Program-made: the position numbers and the translations under genes
NCBI RefSeq assembly: GCF_014851685.1
Contig: NZ_JACVAC010000011.1
Span: forward strand, 62,001 to 126,000
Source: Pseudomonas sp. PDM05
Lineage (GTDB): Bacteria; Pseudomonadota; Gammaproteobacteria; Pseudomonadales; Pseudomonadaceae
DNA: 64,000 nucleotides
Direction: 5' to 3'
Shown here: in pieces, positions 1 through 8,276 of the stretch
Layout: each line of letters begins with the position of its first letter
How positions within the stretch are numbered: position 1 is the first letter of the stretch
The notes under the pieces: model-generated
What the model saw: only the letters and a program-made list of their open reading frames with translations
Database searches by the model: none
Told to the model about the DNA's origin: nothing

Positions 1-2
1 CC

Positions 3-350
3 AACGTGGATGTGATTACCAGCGCGCTGACCAGCGAAGTCAAAGGCGATGGCCAGAAAGTTACCGGCCTGGCCTACAAGGATCGCGACAGCGGCGAGTT
101 CAAGACGGTCGACCTGGAAGGCATTTTCGTACAGATCGGTTTGCTGCCCAACACCGACTGGCTCAAAGGCACTGTCGAACTGTCGCCCCGTGGCGAGATC
201 ATCGTCGATGCCCGTGGCGAGACGTCACTGCCAGGGGTGTTCGCCGCCGGTGATGTAACGACTGTGCCGTACAAGCAGATCGTGATTGCCGTAGGCGAGG
301 GCGCCAAGGCTTCCCTGAGTGCTTTTGATCACTTGATCCGTACGTCGTAA
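3..350 (+). CDS. ahpF: Alkyl hydroperoxide reductase subunit F, C-terminal part (5' truncated by window edge)
   Basis: Last ~115 residues of AhpF, the FAD/NADH-dependent disulfide reductase that recycles the peroxiredoxin AhpC. Visible are the end of the second nucleotide-binding unit and the conserved flavin-binding motif GVFAAGDVT, followed by the usual C-terminal segment (YKQIVIAVGEGAKASLSAFD). The gene begins upstream of the window, so ahpC is presumably further upstream. A strong bidirectional terminator follows the stop within 50 bases. The family assignment is secure; the catalytic CxxC lies in the missing part. Confidence 0.93.
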   Translation, partial: NVDVITSALTSEVKGDGQKVTGLAYKDRDSGEFKTVDLEGIFVQIGLLPNTDWLKGTVELSPRGEIIVDARGETSLPGVFAAGDVTTVPYKQIVIAVGEGAKASLSAFDHLIRTS

Positions 351-367
351 GTTGCCTGGCTGAAATG

Positions 368-398
368 AAAAACCCCATGAGTGATCATGGGGTTTTTT
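368..398. terminator. Bidirectional rho-independent terminator between ahpF and gloA
   Basis: A perfect 10-bp stem (371-380 with 385-394, AACCCCATGA) closes a 4-base loop. It is flanked by an A-run on the left and a T-run on the right, so it can serve both convergent genes, ahpF (+) and the glyoxalase (-). Confidence 0.9.
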
Positions 399-400
399 GT

Positions 401-922
401 TTACAGCGGTGCTGGCTGAATAATTTCGACCCAGTACGCATCCGGGTCCTTGATGAACGCCAGGCTCTTCATGCGGCCATCGCTCAGGCGTTTCTGGAAA
501 TCACAGCCCAGGGCCTCGAAACGTTCGCAGGCGGCAACAATATCCGGCACCGAGATGCAGATGTGGCCAAAGCCGCGCGGGTCGGTATTGCCGTTGTGGT
601 AGGCGAAGTCGGCGTCGTTTTCGGTGCCGTGGTTGTGGGTCAGTTCCAGGATGCCCGGGATCGACTTCATCCACTGCGTGCGCTCAGCCGCGTCGGCTGG
701 AATCTGGGACTTGTCCACCAGGGCCAGGAAGTACAGGCTGAATTCGGCTTCCGGGAAGTCACGCTTCTCAACCAGCGAGAAACCCAGGACGCGCGTATAG
801 AAATCCAGCGATTTGGTGATGTCTTTGACCCGCAACATGGTGTGATTGAACACGAAGTTCGCGGTCGCGGTATCAGGTTGGGCGGTGACGCCCGGGAAGG
901 TGTTCAGTTCGTGCAGGCTCAT
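401..922 (-). CDS. gloA: Lactoylglutathione lyase (glyoxalase I), long GloA3-like form
   Basis: 173-aa glyoxalase I, which isomerises the methylglyoxal-glutathione hemithioacetal to S-lactoylglutathione in the cytoplasm. Two VOC half-domains are seen; likely metal ligands are the His in FNHTMLRVKD, the Glu in ILELTHN, the His in GFGHICISV and the Glu in YWVEIIQP. It is longer than the ~130-aa nickel-type bacterial enzymes and carries the insertion near PGILELTHNHG typical of human-like zinc forms (GloA3 type in P. aeruginosa; family knowledge). The ATG at 922 is chosen because GGAGGG lies just upstream; an upstream in-frame extension has no such site. Convergent to ahpF, divergent from the DUF4946 gene. 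Confidence 0.9.
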   Translation of the reverse strand: MSLHELNTFPGVTAQPDTATANFVFNHTMLRVKDITKSLDFYTRVLGFSLVEKRDFPEAEFSLYFLALVDKSQIPADAAERTQWMKSIPGILELTHNHGTENDADFAYHNGNTDPRGFGHICISVPDIVAACERFEALGCDFQKRLSDGRMKSLAFIKDPDAYWVEIIQPAPL

Positions 923-1117
923 GGGCCCTCCAGAAAAAAATGGGGCAAACGCAACTCCTATAAGGAGCGGTTCCTTGGCTTGCGGCCGGCATCCGTGCAG
1001 CCGGGCCATGATACGCAAGCCACGACCCCTGCGCCAAATGAAAAAGCCCACGCAGGCCTTGCGACCAGCAGGGGCGGGGCTCAAACTTTAACGCTTGGCC
1101 CTCTGGTGTTTTTTGCA
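923..1117. promoter_or_regulatory. Divergent intergenic region with nested inverted repeats
   Basis: The 195 bases between the glyoxalase and the DUF4946 gene must hold both promoters. They also contain an 8-bp inverted repeat (GGCTTGCG 977-984 with CGCAAGCC 1014-1021) enclosing a shorter GC-rich stem, and a second pair (CCCCTGC 1026-1032 with GCAGGGG 1068-1074). No gene is recognised here. Confidence 0.4.
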
Positions 1118-1654
1118 ATGATCGAATTACGTAAAGCGTTGTTGAGCGCTGTGTGTTTACTGCTGGTCAGCCCCTTTGCATTGGCGATCGAGCCGCAAAT
1201 CCATTGGCCCAGTGGCTGGCAAGTCGAGGAAGTCACACCCGACGGCGAGGCGCCCGTTCCTCCTCAGGCAGTGTCGCGCCAGCGCGCGATCAAGAATGAT
1301 GAAAATGGCTTGACGCTGATGGTCATGGAGTTGACCGGCACACCGATTGAAGAGGGGCACAAAGTTAATCTTGAGGGCGTATTGATGGAAATGCGTAAAT
1401 CCATCCAGAAAGATTTCGCCCGCAGCGGCTATCAAAGCGTGTGCAGCAAGATGCACGCGACGACCTTGAGCCGTCTCGACGCCCTGGAAACTACTTGTGT
1501 GATTACCGAGAATGGCCGGCGCGTGATTTCGCAAACATTGGTGGGCGCGATTGATGCGGATAAGGCGTATGTTTTTTCATACGCAGGCCAAGCCCAAGCG
1601 TACGACGCCAGTAAGGACGAAGTCAGTTCGGTACGTGACAGCTTGGAACTTTGA
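1118..1654 (+). CDS. Secreted DUF4946 domain protein
   Basis: 178 aa with a clear Sec signal peptide (RKALLSAVCLLLVSPFALA, cleavage after about residue 23), so probably periplasmic. The body (PQIHWPSGWQVEEV...) fits the DUF4946 family, common and uncharacterised in pseudomonads. Two Cys residues in the second half could form a disulfide. The frame stays open far upstream, across the glyoxalase gene, but that extension is antisense to it; the ATG at 1118 is chosen because the signal peptide starts there. Function unknown. Confidence 0.75.
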   Translation: MIELRKALLSAVCLLLVSPFALAIEPQIHWPSGWQVEEVTPDGEAPVPPQAVSRQRAIKNDENGLTLMVMELTGTPIEEGHKVNLEGVLMEMRKSIQKDFARSGYQSVCSKMHATTLSRLDALETTCVITENGRRVISQTLVGAIDADKAYVFSYAGQAQAYDASKDEVSSVRDSLEL

Positions 1655-1721
1655 GCGCGATACACCGAACGGGTTTGAACAATATGAAATGTTAGTTAAG
1701 TTCGTTTTCGAACCCTGAAGC

Positions 1722-1751
1722 AAAAAAAGCCCCGCAAGTGCGGGGCTCTTT
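1722..1751. terminator. Bidirectional terminator between DUF4946 gene and mvaT-family gene
   Basis: Stem AGCCCCGC (1728-1735) pairs with GCGGGGCT (1740-1747) over a 4-base loop, with an A-run on the left and T-rich sequence on the right. It serves the two convergent genes. Confidence 0.88.
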
Positions 1752-1766
1752 GTTAGTGCGTGTTGA

Positions 1767-2132
1767 TCAGCCGCGAAGCCAGGAATCTACAGTGGCGGCG
1801 CCGTACTGTTCTTTCCAGGCTTTCAGGCCGCGGTGGTTGCCGCCTTTGGTCTCGATCAGTTCGCCGGTGTGCGGGTTCTGGTAGACCTTGACCACACGTG
1901 CGCGGCGCTGTTTCGGGGCGCTGGCGGTTGCAGCGCTGGCCTTGCCCGGGTTCGGGTCAAGGATGGAGATGATGTCGCGCAGGCCTTTGCCGTAGCTTTT
2001 CATCAGCGCTTGAAGCTTTTCTTCGAATTCGATTTCTTTCTTCAGGCCAGCGTCGTTCTTCAGCGACTCCAGCTGGGCCAGCTGCTCTTGAAGGGCTTTT
2101 TCTGCTGCGCGAAATTCGGCGAGTCTGGACAA
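1767..2132 (-). CDS. MvaT/MvaU (MvaV)-family H-NS-like xenogeneic silencer, TTG start
   Basis: 121-aa nucleoid protein that, by family knowledge, binds AT-rich DNA, oligomerises and silences horizontally acquired genes. The N-terminal half is a coiled-coil oligomerisation region (SRLAEFRAAEKALQEQLAQL). The C-terminal half has the DNA-binding signature GELIETKGGNHRGLKAWKEQYG, with an RRAR basic linker. The opening SRLAEFRAAEKAL resembles the MvaU/MvaV branch more than MvaT itself (SLINEYRATEEAI). The start is a TTG at 2132: GGAG is 8 bases upstream and homologues begin at this residue; an upstream extension to 2177 lacks homology. Its own upstream region is AT-rich, which suggests autoregulation (inference). 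Confidence 0.88.
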   Translation of the reverse strand: MSRLAEFRAAEKALQEQLAQLESLKNDAGLKKEIEFEEKLQALMKSYGKGLRDIISILDPNPGKASAATASAPKQRRARVVKVYQNPHTGELIETKGGNHRGLKAWKEQYGAATVDSWLRG

Positions 2133-2330
2133 AATCTGTACTCCAATAGTGTAGTTGGCGGATACAACTGCAGACAAAGCTATGAGCCAACGGCTTTAAG
2201 GTGACTTAAAGAAAGTGGCGCTTTTTGCGAGTTCTGCACAGGCATGAAAAATTGTAGTAGTTAATCCGCCACGAGTAAATCACGTCTTTTGTGTAAACAA
2301 CATTATTTCAGCTTGTTAGTGGCCGGCTAT
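2133..2330. promoter_or_regulatory. AT-rich promoter region of the mvaT-family gene
   Basis: About 200 bases without a gene between the silencer gene (-) and the 3' end of the EAL gene (-). The stretch 2205-2310 is clearly AT-richer than its surroundings, as expected for a target of an H-NS-like protein. No specific operator is recognised. Confidence 0.35.
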
Positions 2331-3872
2331 TCAATGGCTGCCCAGCGATTTAATGAATTCATCACAGGGTAACGGCCGCCCGAACAGGTAACCTTGCAGG
2401 AAATCCACACCTTGTGCCGCCAGGTATTCGCATTGCTCGACTGTTTCCACGCCTTCGGCAACGATGCCCAGGTCGAGCTTGCCGGACAGTTCTATGATGC
2501 TGTCGAGAATATGCCGCGAGAGCGCATCCGCACCGATCATGGCGACAAAGCTTTGATCAATCTTCAAGTAGTCGACATTGAAGTTACGCAAGTAACCCAA
2601 GCTGGAATGCCCAGTACCGAAGTCATCAATGGCGATCATCACCCCTAATCCATGCAGGGCGTCGAACAAGCGTCGGGTTGTATCGGTCGGCTTGATCAGC
2701 TCGCGTTCGGTCAATTCGAGTACCAGCGTGACCTGGCCAGGCGCGAAGGCGCCGAGGAATTCGCGACAGTCCTCAACCAACGCCAGGTCTTCGCAATGGC
2801 GCGCGGTGATGTTCACGCCGATATGGAAGCCCGGGCTGAAGCGCTCGGCGTGCGGTGCCAACTGCGCAGCGGTCTGGCGCAGCAGGGCGCGGGTCATCGG
2901 CACGATCAGGCCTGAGTGCTCGGCCAGGGGAATGAACAAGTCCGGGCGCACCAGGCCTTCCTTCGGATGCTGCCAACGCATCAGCACTTCACAACCGGCC
3001 CATGCACGGGTATCGCCGCGCACCACAGGTTGGAAATACGGTATGAACTCGTTGGCGCCCAACGCCCGTTGCAGCTCATGGGTCGGCGCGCAGGAGCGCT
3101 TTTGCAGCCAATGCGCGAGGACGCCGGCCAGTATCCCGAAAAACACCAGCAGGCTGAACAGCACCGGGTAGCGGGCTTCCATGTAGCGCCACACCTCACC
3201 GGACGGCATGCCGGCATCGACGCTGTAGTGATAGCGCGTGGAGGCCAAATGATGATGCGCCACGGCAAATTCCGGCACGGCGCTGTCATGCACCTTGCCG
3301 CTGGCGTCCAGCCAGTTGGGCCCCACTTGCAGGACCAGCAGCGCGTAGCGGCTGATCAGGCGCAGGGCGTTGGTCAGGTGGTAGCCGTCAATCGAGGCAA
3401 ACGCGGCTTTGTCGCCATCGACCAGGCGATACACCAAGAGCGCCGTATCGGGGGTAACCGGGTTGCCGTTCATCAACCACAGATTGCCCTCTACGTAGTC
3501 ATCCGGGTTCACCGGCGACGCGTACTCACTGCCAAACAGTGAGCTGCAATAGATGTTTCTCTGCCAGGACAACGTCGTGGCACGCACAAACGGGCGGCGC
3601 GTGACTTGTTCACGCAACGCCAATTGCGCGGCGTTATCACAGGGCTGTCCGGCCAATGGAATCAGGGCCTGGGCGGCGAGGGCGGTGTTGTCGAGCATCA
3701 GGTCGAATTGACGCACCGCTTCAAGGGCGGTTTGAGCAGTACTCTGCTGTAGGGTGCGTTCGGCTTGCCAGTACAGAATGACCACGCCTAAAACCATCGG
3801 TAATAGCCCGCTGAGCACGGTGATCATAGAGCGGGTGGCGCGTTTTCGCGGGCCGTTGAGGGTCAGGGGCAT
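2331..3872 (-). CDS. CSS-motif EAL-domain cyclic-di-GMP phosphodiesterase
   Basis: About 513 aa. An N-terminal membrane segment (MITVLSGLLPMVLGVVILYW) is followed by a periplasmic CSS-type sensor region with Cys in PCDNAAQ and the eponymous CSS in YCSSLFG. A second membrane segment (YPVLFSLLVFFGILAGVLAHW) leads to a complete EAL domain. Active-site motifs are present: EVL in place of EAL, NIT, ELTE, DDFGTG, KIDQSF, EGVET and QGYLFG, so the enzyme should hydrolyse c-di-GMP to pGpG. In this family periplasmic disulfide (DSB) status controls activity. The ATG at 3872 gives an N-terminus close to the first membrane helix, but its ribosome site is weak; a TTG at 3917 is possible. Apparently monocistronic. 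Confidence 0.87.
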   Translation of the reverse strand: MPLTLNGPRKRATRSMITVLSGLLPMVLGVVILYWQAERTLQQSTAQTALEAVRQFDLMLDNTALAAQALIPLAGQPCDNAAQLALREQVTRRPFVRATTLSWQRNIYCSSLFGSEYASPVNPDDYVEGNLWLMNGNPVTPDTALLVYRLVDGDKAAFASIDGYHLTNALRLISRYALLVLQVGPNWLDASGKVHDSAVPEFAVAHHHLASTRYHYSVDAGMPSGEVWRYMEARYPVLFSLLVFFGILAGVLAHWLQKRSCAPTHELQRALGANEFIPYFQPVVRGDTRAWAGCEVLMRWQHPKEGLVRPDLFIPLAEHSGLIVPMTRALLRQTAAQLAPHAERFSPGFHIGVNITARHCEDLALVEDCREFLGAFAPGQVTLVLELTERELIKPTDTTRRLFDALHGLGVMIAIDDFGTGHSSLGYLRNFNVDYLKIDQSFVAMIGADALSRHILDSIIELSGKLDLGIVAEGVETVEQCEYLAAQGVDFLQGYLFGRPLPCDEFIKSLGSH

Positions 3873-3990
3873 GGAAGAAACGGCCTGTTGCAAGGTGGGA
3901 AAAGCGCCGAATGGCAATTCAGATTAAATCGATGATAGATGGCGCGGCGCAATTAAGCTCGCTGTACCTGGCCGTTCGGCCAGTAGGCGC

Positions 3991-4860
3991 CTACCCATAA
4001 ATCCGTTGTGCAATCTGAATGAACGCCAGGGTCGCCGGGCTCGCCTGGCGTTGATCCAGCACCCCCAGGCCGATTTCGCGTACGACCGGTGGGGACAGGG
4101 CGCGCACGACATAACGCGGGTCCGGCGTTGGCGGCAATGAAGCCTCGGCGACCACGCTCAGGCCATCACCGCGACTGACCGCCTCCAGCGTACTGAGCAA
4201 TTGCGCGCAGCGGTAGCGTACTTTGGGTGTCAGTCGCGCAGTGCTGAATAGCCGTGAGACCAACTCCAATGAACCGGCCTCAGTCAGTATGAACGGGTCG
4301 TTGCACAGCGCCTTCAACGCCACGCTAGGCTGCGCGGTCAGCGGGTGTGCCGCCGGCAGCAAGGCGACCATCTGGTCTTTGAACAACGCATAGGTATCGA
4401 GGCGCTCCTGTTCGAGCACCACGAAACCCACATCGACCCGCCGCTCGTCCAGCCATTGCAGCACCTGGCGGTCCGGCCCTTCATCCACGTGCACTTCAAT
4501 CCCGGGATGTTCGTGGCGAAACTGCGTGAGGATGGGCGGTAGCAAGCGGTTGGACGCAGTGGGGCCGAAAGAGCCGATGCGCAACGTGCCACGTTTCATA
4601 CCGCGGGCATCGGAGGCTTCCTGTTGTAGGGTGTTGGCCACGCCCAACAGCGTGCGGGCCCGCATGACCAGTTGCTGGCCGATATCGCTGAGTTCGATCT
4701 GGGCCTGATGCCGCCGAAACAATTCGACGCCCAGTTCCTGCTCAAGGGCCTTGATGGCATGGGATACCGCCGATTGGCTGATACCCAGCCGATGCGCTGC
4801 GCTGGTGAAGCTGTGCAGCTCCGCCACCCGCGAGAATATTTCCAGTTGCGTGAGCGTCAT
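3991..4860 (-). CDS. LysR-family transcriptional regulator
   Basis: 289 aa. The N-terminal winged HTH is typical (LEIFSRVAELHSFTSAAHRLGISQSAVSHAIKALEQELGVELF); the C-terminal region is a periplasmic-binding-like effector domain. It is transcribed away from an EamA-type exporter, with 75 bases between the two start codons, the usual arrangement for a LysR regulator and its target. The spacer holds three inverted repeats. The effector is unknown. Confidence 0.88.
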   Translation of the reverse strand: MTLTQLEIFSRVAELHSFTSAAHRLGISQSAVSHAIKALEQELGVELFRRHQAQIELSDIGQQLVMRARTLLGVANTLQQEASDARGMKRGTLRIGSFGPTASNRLLPPILTQFRHEHPGIEVHVDEGPDRQVLQWLDERRVDVGFVVLEQERLDTYALFKDQMVALLPAAHPLTAQPSVALKALCNDPFILTEAGSLELVSRLFSTARLTPKVRYRCAQLLSTLEAVSRGDGLSVVAEASLPPTPDPRYVVRALSPPVVREIGLGVLDQRQASPATLAFIQIAQRIYG

Positions 4861-4935
4861 GAGTATTTACTCATTTTACGATGATCGATCATTACCCGGA
4901 GGATACGCCAATATCCTCCGTAAAGAGCCTCGTTG
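4861..4935. promoter_or_regulatory. Divergent LysR/EamA control region with three palindromes
   Basis: Within 75 bases are GAGTA-TT-TACTC (4861-4872), the perfect palindrome ATGATCGATCAT (4881-4892), and a 9-bp perfect inverted repeat CGGAGGATA / TATCCTCCG with a 6-base spacer (4897-4920). These are good candidates for LysR operator sites; the last could also form a leader hairpin just before the transporter start. Confidence 0.55.
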
Positions 4936-5850
4936 ATGACTGACCGCCTGACCTACCTGAAGCTTTGCGCCGTGACCATGATCTGGGGCGCCACTTTCGT
5001 TGCCGGACGTTACCTGGCTACCGGCGTCGACCCGCTGCTGGCGGCGACCCTGCGGTTTATGTTGGCCAGCGCCGCGCTGCTGGGCTTCATGGGCGCTACC
5101 CGCGTGCGCCTGGTGCGGCCGCGCGGTGGGCAACTGTTGCAGCTGGCCGTGCTGGGGTTCTTCGGGATTTTTTTCTACAACCTGTGTTTTTTCTATGGCC
5201 TGCACTACATCAATGCGTCGCGGGCATCCTTGATCGTTGCACTGAACCCGGCGGTTATCGGCTTGGCCGCGTGGCTGCTGTTCAAAGAACGCTTGGGCGC
5301 CGGCAAATGCCTGGGGATTGCCTTGTGCCTGGGCGGGGCGGGTGTGGTCATCATCAGCCGTAATCCACAGCTACTCATCAGTACCGACCAGGCCTGGCTG
5401 GGCGACGTGCTGGTGTTCGGCTGCGTGGTGGGGTGGGGCGTGTACTCGCTGTGTTCACGAACCCTCAACCAAAGCCTGGGGCCGTTGCAAACAGTAACGT
5501 GGTCCATCCTGCTGGGTACCGCCATGCTCGCGAGCGTCACGGCCGTCAGCGGCAAACTCACGCTGGCCGCGGTGGCCGCGATCCATCTGCCGCAGTGGCT
5601 CAGCCTGCTGTACCTCGGCGTATTGGGCTCGGCACTGGCCTACATCGCCTGGTACGACGGTATCCGCCGCATCGGTGCAACCCGCGCCGGGGTCTTTATT
5701 GCACTCAACCCACTGACCGCGGTGATCTGCGGCGCACTAATGCTCGGCGAGCAACTGACGGCGCCCATGCTGCTGGGCGGTGCACTGATCCTGCTGGGCA
5801 TCTACCTGTGCAACAAACCCCTTGCGCAGCCCAGGGCAATGGGGATTTGA
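4936..5850 (+). CDS. EamA/DMT-family transporter
   Basis: 304 aa with about ten hydrophobic helices in two EamA repeats (first from AVTMIWGATFVAGRYLA, second from LGDVLVFGCVVGWGVYSL). Members are inner-membrane drug/metabolite exporters. A TTG directly precedes the ATG at 4936; the ATG is chosen. Probably controlled by the divergent LysR gene. Substrate unknown. Confidence 0.85.
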   Translation: MTDRLTYLKLCAVTMIWGATFVAGRYLATGVDPLLAATLRFMLASAALLGFMGATRVRLVRPRGGQLLQLAVLGFFGIFFYNLCFFYGLHYINASRASLIVALNPAVIGLAAWLLFKERLGAGKCLGIALCLGGAGVVIISRNPQLLISTDQAWLGDVLVFGCVVGWGVYSLCSRTLNQSLGPLQTVTWSILLGTAMLASVTAVSGKLTLAAVAAIHLPQWLSLLYLGVLGSALAYIAWYDGIRRIGATRAGVFIALNPLTAVICGALMLGEQLTAPMLLGGALILLGIYLCNKPLAQPRAMGI

Positions 5851-5955
5851 TAAGAGTACGGACAAATACTGTTACGCTGTGTAGAATCGATTTACGCATA
5901 CAAGAATATGGACTTGCGCTCACGCAAGCCTCGGCCGTCAGAGACTGATGTAACC

Positions 5956-6060
5956 ATGAAGCTACTCGGCTCCCCCCTCATCTTTGGTGACTTCCTCGCC
6001 CGCAGTGTGCGAGGCCTTTCCTGCGCGCCACCGTCAGACCTCATCCTTGCTCGCACATAA
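5956..6060 (+). CDS. Possible 34-aa short ORF upstream of hpd
   Basis: An ATG at 5956 opens a 34-codon frame (starts MKLLGSPLIFGDFLARS) that ends 39 bases before the hpd start. It has no membrane segment or signal peptide and only a weak ribosome site. It could be a leader peptide or chance; the peptide has a plausible, non-repetitive composition. Low confidence without comparative data. Confidence 0.3.
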   Translation: MKLLGSPLIFGDFLARSVRGLSCAPPSDLILART

Positions 6061-6099
6061 CTCGATGGCTAATGACAAGAAATGATGAGGCGCCAAATC

Positions 6100-7176
6100 A
6101 TGGCAGATCTATACGAAAACCCAATGGGCCTGATGGGCTTTGAATTCATCGAATTCGCATCGCCAACGCCGGGCGTCCTGGAGCCGATCTTCGAGATCAT
6201 GGGCTTCAGCAAAGTGGCGACCCACCGTTCGAAGAACGTGCACCTGTATCGCCAGGGCGAAATCAACCTGATCCTCAACAACGAACCCCACAGCATCGCG
6301 TCCTACTTCGCGGCCGAACACGGCCCGTCGGTATGCGGCATGGCGTTTCGCGTCAAGGACTCGCAACAAGCCTATAACCGCGCCCTTGAGCTGGGCGCGC
6401 AGCCGATCCATATCGAGACCGGCCCGATGGAACTGAACCTGCCGGCCATCAAAGGCATCGGCGGTGCGCCGCTGTATCTGATCGACCGTTTCGGCGAAGG
6501 CAGCTCGATCTACGACATCGACTTCGTTTTCCTCGATGGCGTGGACCGCAACCCCCAAGGCGCCGGCCTCAAGGTCATCGACCACCTGACCCACAACGTC
6601 TACCGTGGGCGCATGGCCTATTGGGCGAACTTCTACGAAAAACTGTTCAATTTCCGCGAAGCGCGCTACTTCGACATCAAGGGCGAGTACACCGGCCTGA
6701 CGTCCAAGGCCATGAGCGCCCCGGACGGCATGATCCGCATCCCGCTGAACGAGGAGTCCTCCAAGGGCGCCGGGCAGATCGAAGAGTTCCTGATGCAGTT
6801 CAACGGCGAGGGCATCCAGCACGTGGCATTCCTCACCGACGACCTGGTCAAGACCTGGGACAAGCTGAAGAATATCGGCATGCGCTTCATGACGGCACCG
6901 CCGGACACCTACTACGAAATGCTCGAAGGCCGCCTGCCGAACCACGGCGAGCCGGTAGACCAACTGCAAGCCCGTGGCATTCTGCTGGACGGTTCGTCCA
7001 TCGAAGGCGACAAGCGCCTGCTGCTGCAGATCTTCTCGGAAACCCTGATGGGCCCGGTGTTCTTCGAGTTCATCCAGCGCAAGGGCGACGATGGATTCGG
7101 CGAAGGCAACTTCAAGGCATTGTTCGAGTCGATTGAGCGGGATCAGGTGCGTCGTGGCGTGTTGGCCACCGACTGA
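6100..7176 (+). CDS. hpd: 4-hydroxyphenylpyruvate dioxygenase
   Basis: 358 aa, the length of the well-studied P. fluorescens enzyme. It is a non-haem Fe(II) enzyme converting 4-hydroxyphenylpyruvate and O2 to homogentisate and CO2 in tyrosine catabolism. The three iron ligands are in place: His162 (VIDHLTHNV), His241 (GIQHVAF) and Glu323 (VFFEFIQRKG), counting the initiator Met. Two VOC domains; the C-terminal helix (FKALFESIERDQVRRG) that gates the active site is present. The ATG at 6100 (MADLYENPMG) matches the known N-terminus and follows GAGG; an earlier in-frame start at 6082 is less likely. Homogentisate pathway genes are not adjacent. Confidence 0.97.
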   Translation: MADLYENPMGLMGFEFIEFASPTPGVLEPIFEIMGFSKVATHRSKNVHLYRQGEINLILNNEPHSIASYFAAEHGPSVCGMAFRVKDSQQAYNRALELGAQPIHIETGPMELNLPAIKGIGGAPLYLIDRFGEGSSIYDIDFVFLDGVDRNPQGAGLKVIDHLTHNVYRGRMAYWANFYEKLFNFREARYFDIKGEYTGLTSKAMSAPDGMIRIPLNEESSKGAGQIEEFLMQFNGEGIQHVAFLTDDLVKTWDKLKNIGMRFMTAPPDTYYEMLEGRLPNHGEPVDQLQARGILLDGSSIEGDKRLLLQIFSETLMGPVFFEFIQRKGDDGFGEGNFKALFESIERDQVRRGVLATD

Positions 7177-7190
7177 CGTCCTCGAAAAAT

Positions 7191-7218
7191 AAAAAACCCG
7201 GTATTCACCGGGTTTTTT
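7191..7218. terminator. Bidirectional terminator between hpd and rarD-like gene
   Basis: AACCCGGT (7195-7202) and ACCGGGTT (7207-7214) form an 8-bp stem with a 4-base loop, flanked by six A's and six T's. It fits the convergent gene pair. Confidence 0.9.
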
Positions 7219-7230
7219 CAGGCCTGTCAT

Positions 7231-8112
7231 TCATGCCTTGCGCTGGCGTACCAGATGCTTGAAGCCCTCGTACACCAGCACCATCACCGCCAGCCAGATG
7301 GGGATATAGGTCAGCCATTCGCCACCCTTGATCCCTTCACCCAGGATCAGCGCCACGCCCAGCAGTAGCACAGGTTCCACATAACTGAGCAGCCCGAACA
7401 AACTGAATGCCAGCAAACGGCTGGCAATGATGTAACTCACCAGCGCTGATGCACTGATCACCCCAAGCATGGGAATCAACCCATACAACTTGGGATGGCT
7501 GTCCATCACCGCAAAACCTTGCTCGCCGTGCTGCACGAACCACCATGCCACGGGCAGCATCAACGCCATATCCAGCCACAGCCCGCCCAAGTGGTCGGTG
7601 GTCAGGTACTTGCGCACGATGAAATAGACGGGGTAACCGATGATCACCACCAAGGTCGCCCAGGAAAAACCACCGGCCTGATACAGCTCGTTCAACACCC
7701 CGAGCCCGGCAAAAAACACTGCGATCTGCTGCAGGCGCGACAAGCGCTCGCCATACACCAGGCGTCCGGTCAGCACCATGGTCAGCGGCAACAGGAAATA
7801 CCCCACCGATACATCCAGGCTGCGCCCATTGAGCGGCGCCCACATGAACAGCCACAACTGCACGCCCAGCAACGCCGAAGACAGCAGCACACCACCGATC
7901 AGCCGCGGCTTGTGTGCAAGCATCTGCAGCAATTCCCACACCCGTCGCCATTCGCCGCTGATGATCATGAACACCGTCATGCACGGCACAGTCAGCAGCA
8001 TGCGCCAGCCGAAAATCTCCAGGCCGCTCAATGGCGTGAGCAGTGACGTGAAGTAATACATCACGGCAAACAACACCGAGGCCAACACCGATAACACCAC
8101 ACCTTTAGACAC
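7231..8112 (-). CDS. rarD: RarD-type EamA transporter, GTG start
   Basis: 293 aa with about ten membrane helices, matching RarD (KGVVLSVLASVLFAVMYYFTSLL; FGLLSYVEPVLLLGVALILGE). The start is read as GTG at 8112: GAGGA lies 6 bases before it and RarD proteins begin with this (S)KGV segment. Upstream in-frame codons reach 8253 but encode no membrane or family sequence. RarD was named for a chloramphenicol phenotype; its natural substrate is unknown. Confidence 0.82.
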   Translation of the reverse strand: MSKGVVLSVLASVLFAVMYYFTSLLTPLSGLEIFGWRMLLTVPCMTVFMIISGEWRRVWELLQMLAHKPRLIGGVLLSSALLGVQLWLFMWAPLNGRSLDVSVGYFLLPLTMVLTGRLVYGERLSRLQQIAVFFAGLGVLNELYQAGGFSWATLVVIIGYPVYFIVRKYLTTDHLGGLWLDMALMLPVAWWFVQHGEQGFAVMDSHPKLYGLIPMLGVISASALVSYIIASRLLAFSLFGLLSYVEPVLLLGVALILGEGIKGGEWLTYIPIWLAVMVLVYEGFKHLVRQRKA

Positions 8113-8276
8113 GCAGTCCTCGCGAAAACCGATTGAGACAAGAGAGGAGGGGATTATGGTGCTTTTGGCGTGAAAGAGGTGCGCTGTTTTGGGGCGTTTT
8201 CCAGGAAAATCTCCCGCCCGTCCAATCTGTCCCAAGGGCGCTCGCCACAGCAAGCGCCCTGGTCACGACAGTGCGG

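Noticed and set aside
365..1117. Long upstream extension of the DUF4946 frame
   Set aside because: It would read through the ahpF/gloA terminator and the whole glyoxalase gene antisense; the signal peptide starts at 1118.
6109..7230. 373-codon minus-strand frame opposite hpd
   Set aside because: Antisense shadow; it also runs through the terminator after hpd.
8140..8276. Additional gene upstream of rarD
   Set aside because: Frames here are short, lack ribosome sites and only extend the rarD frame without homology.
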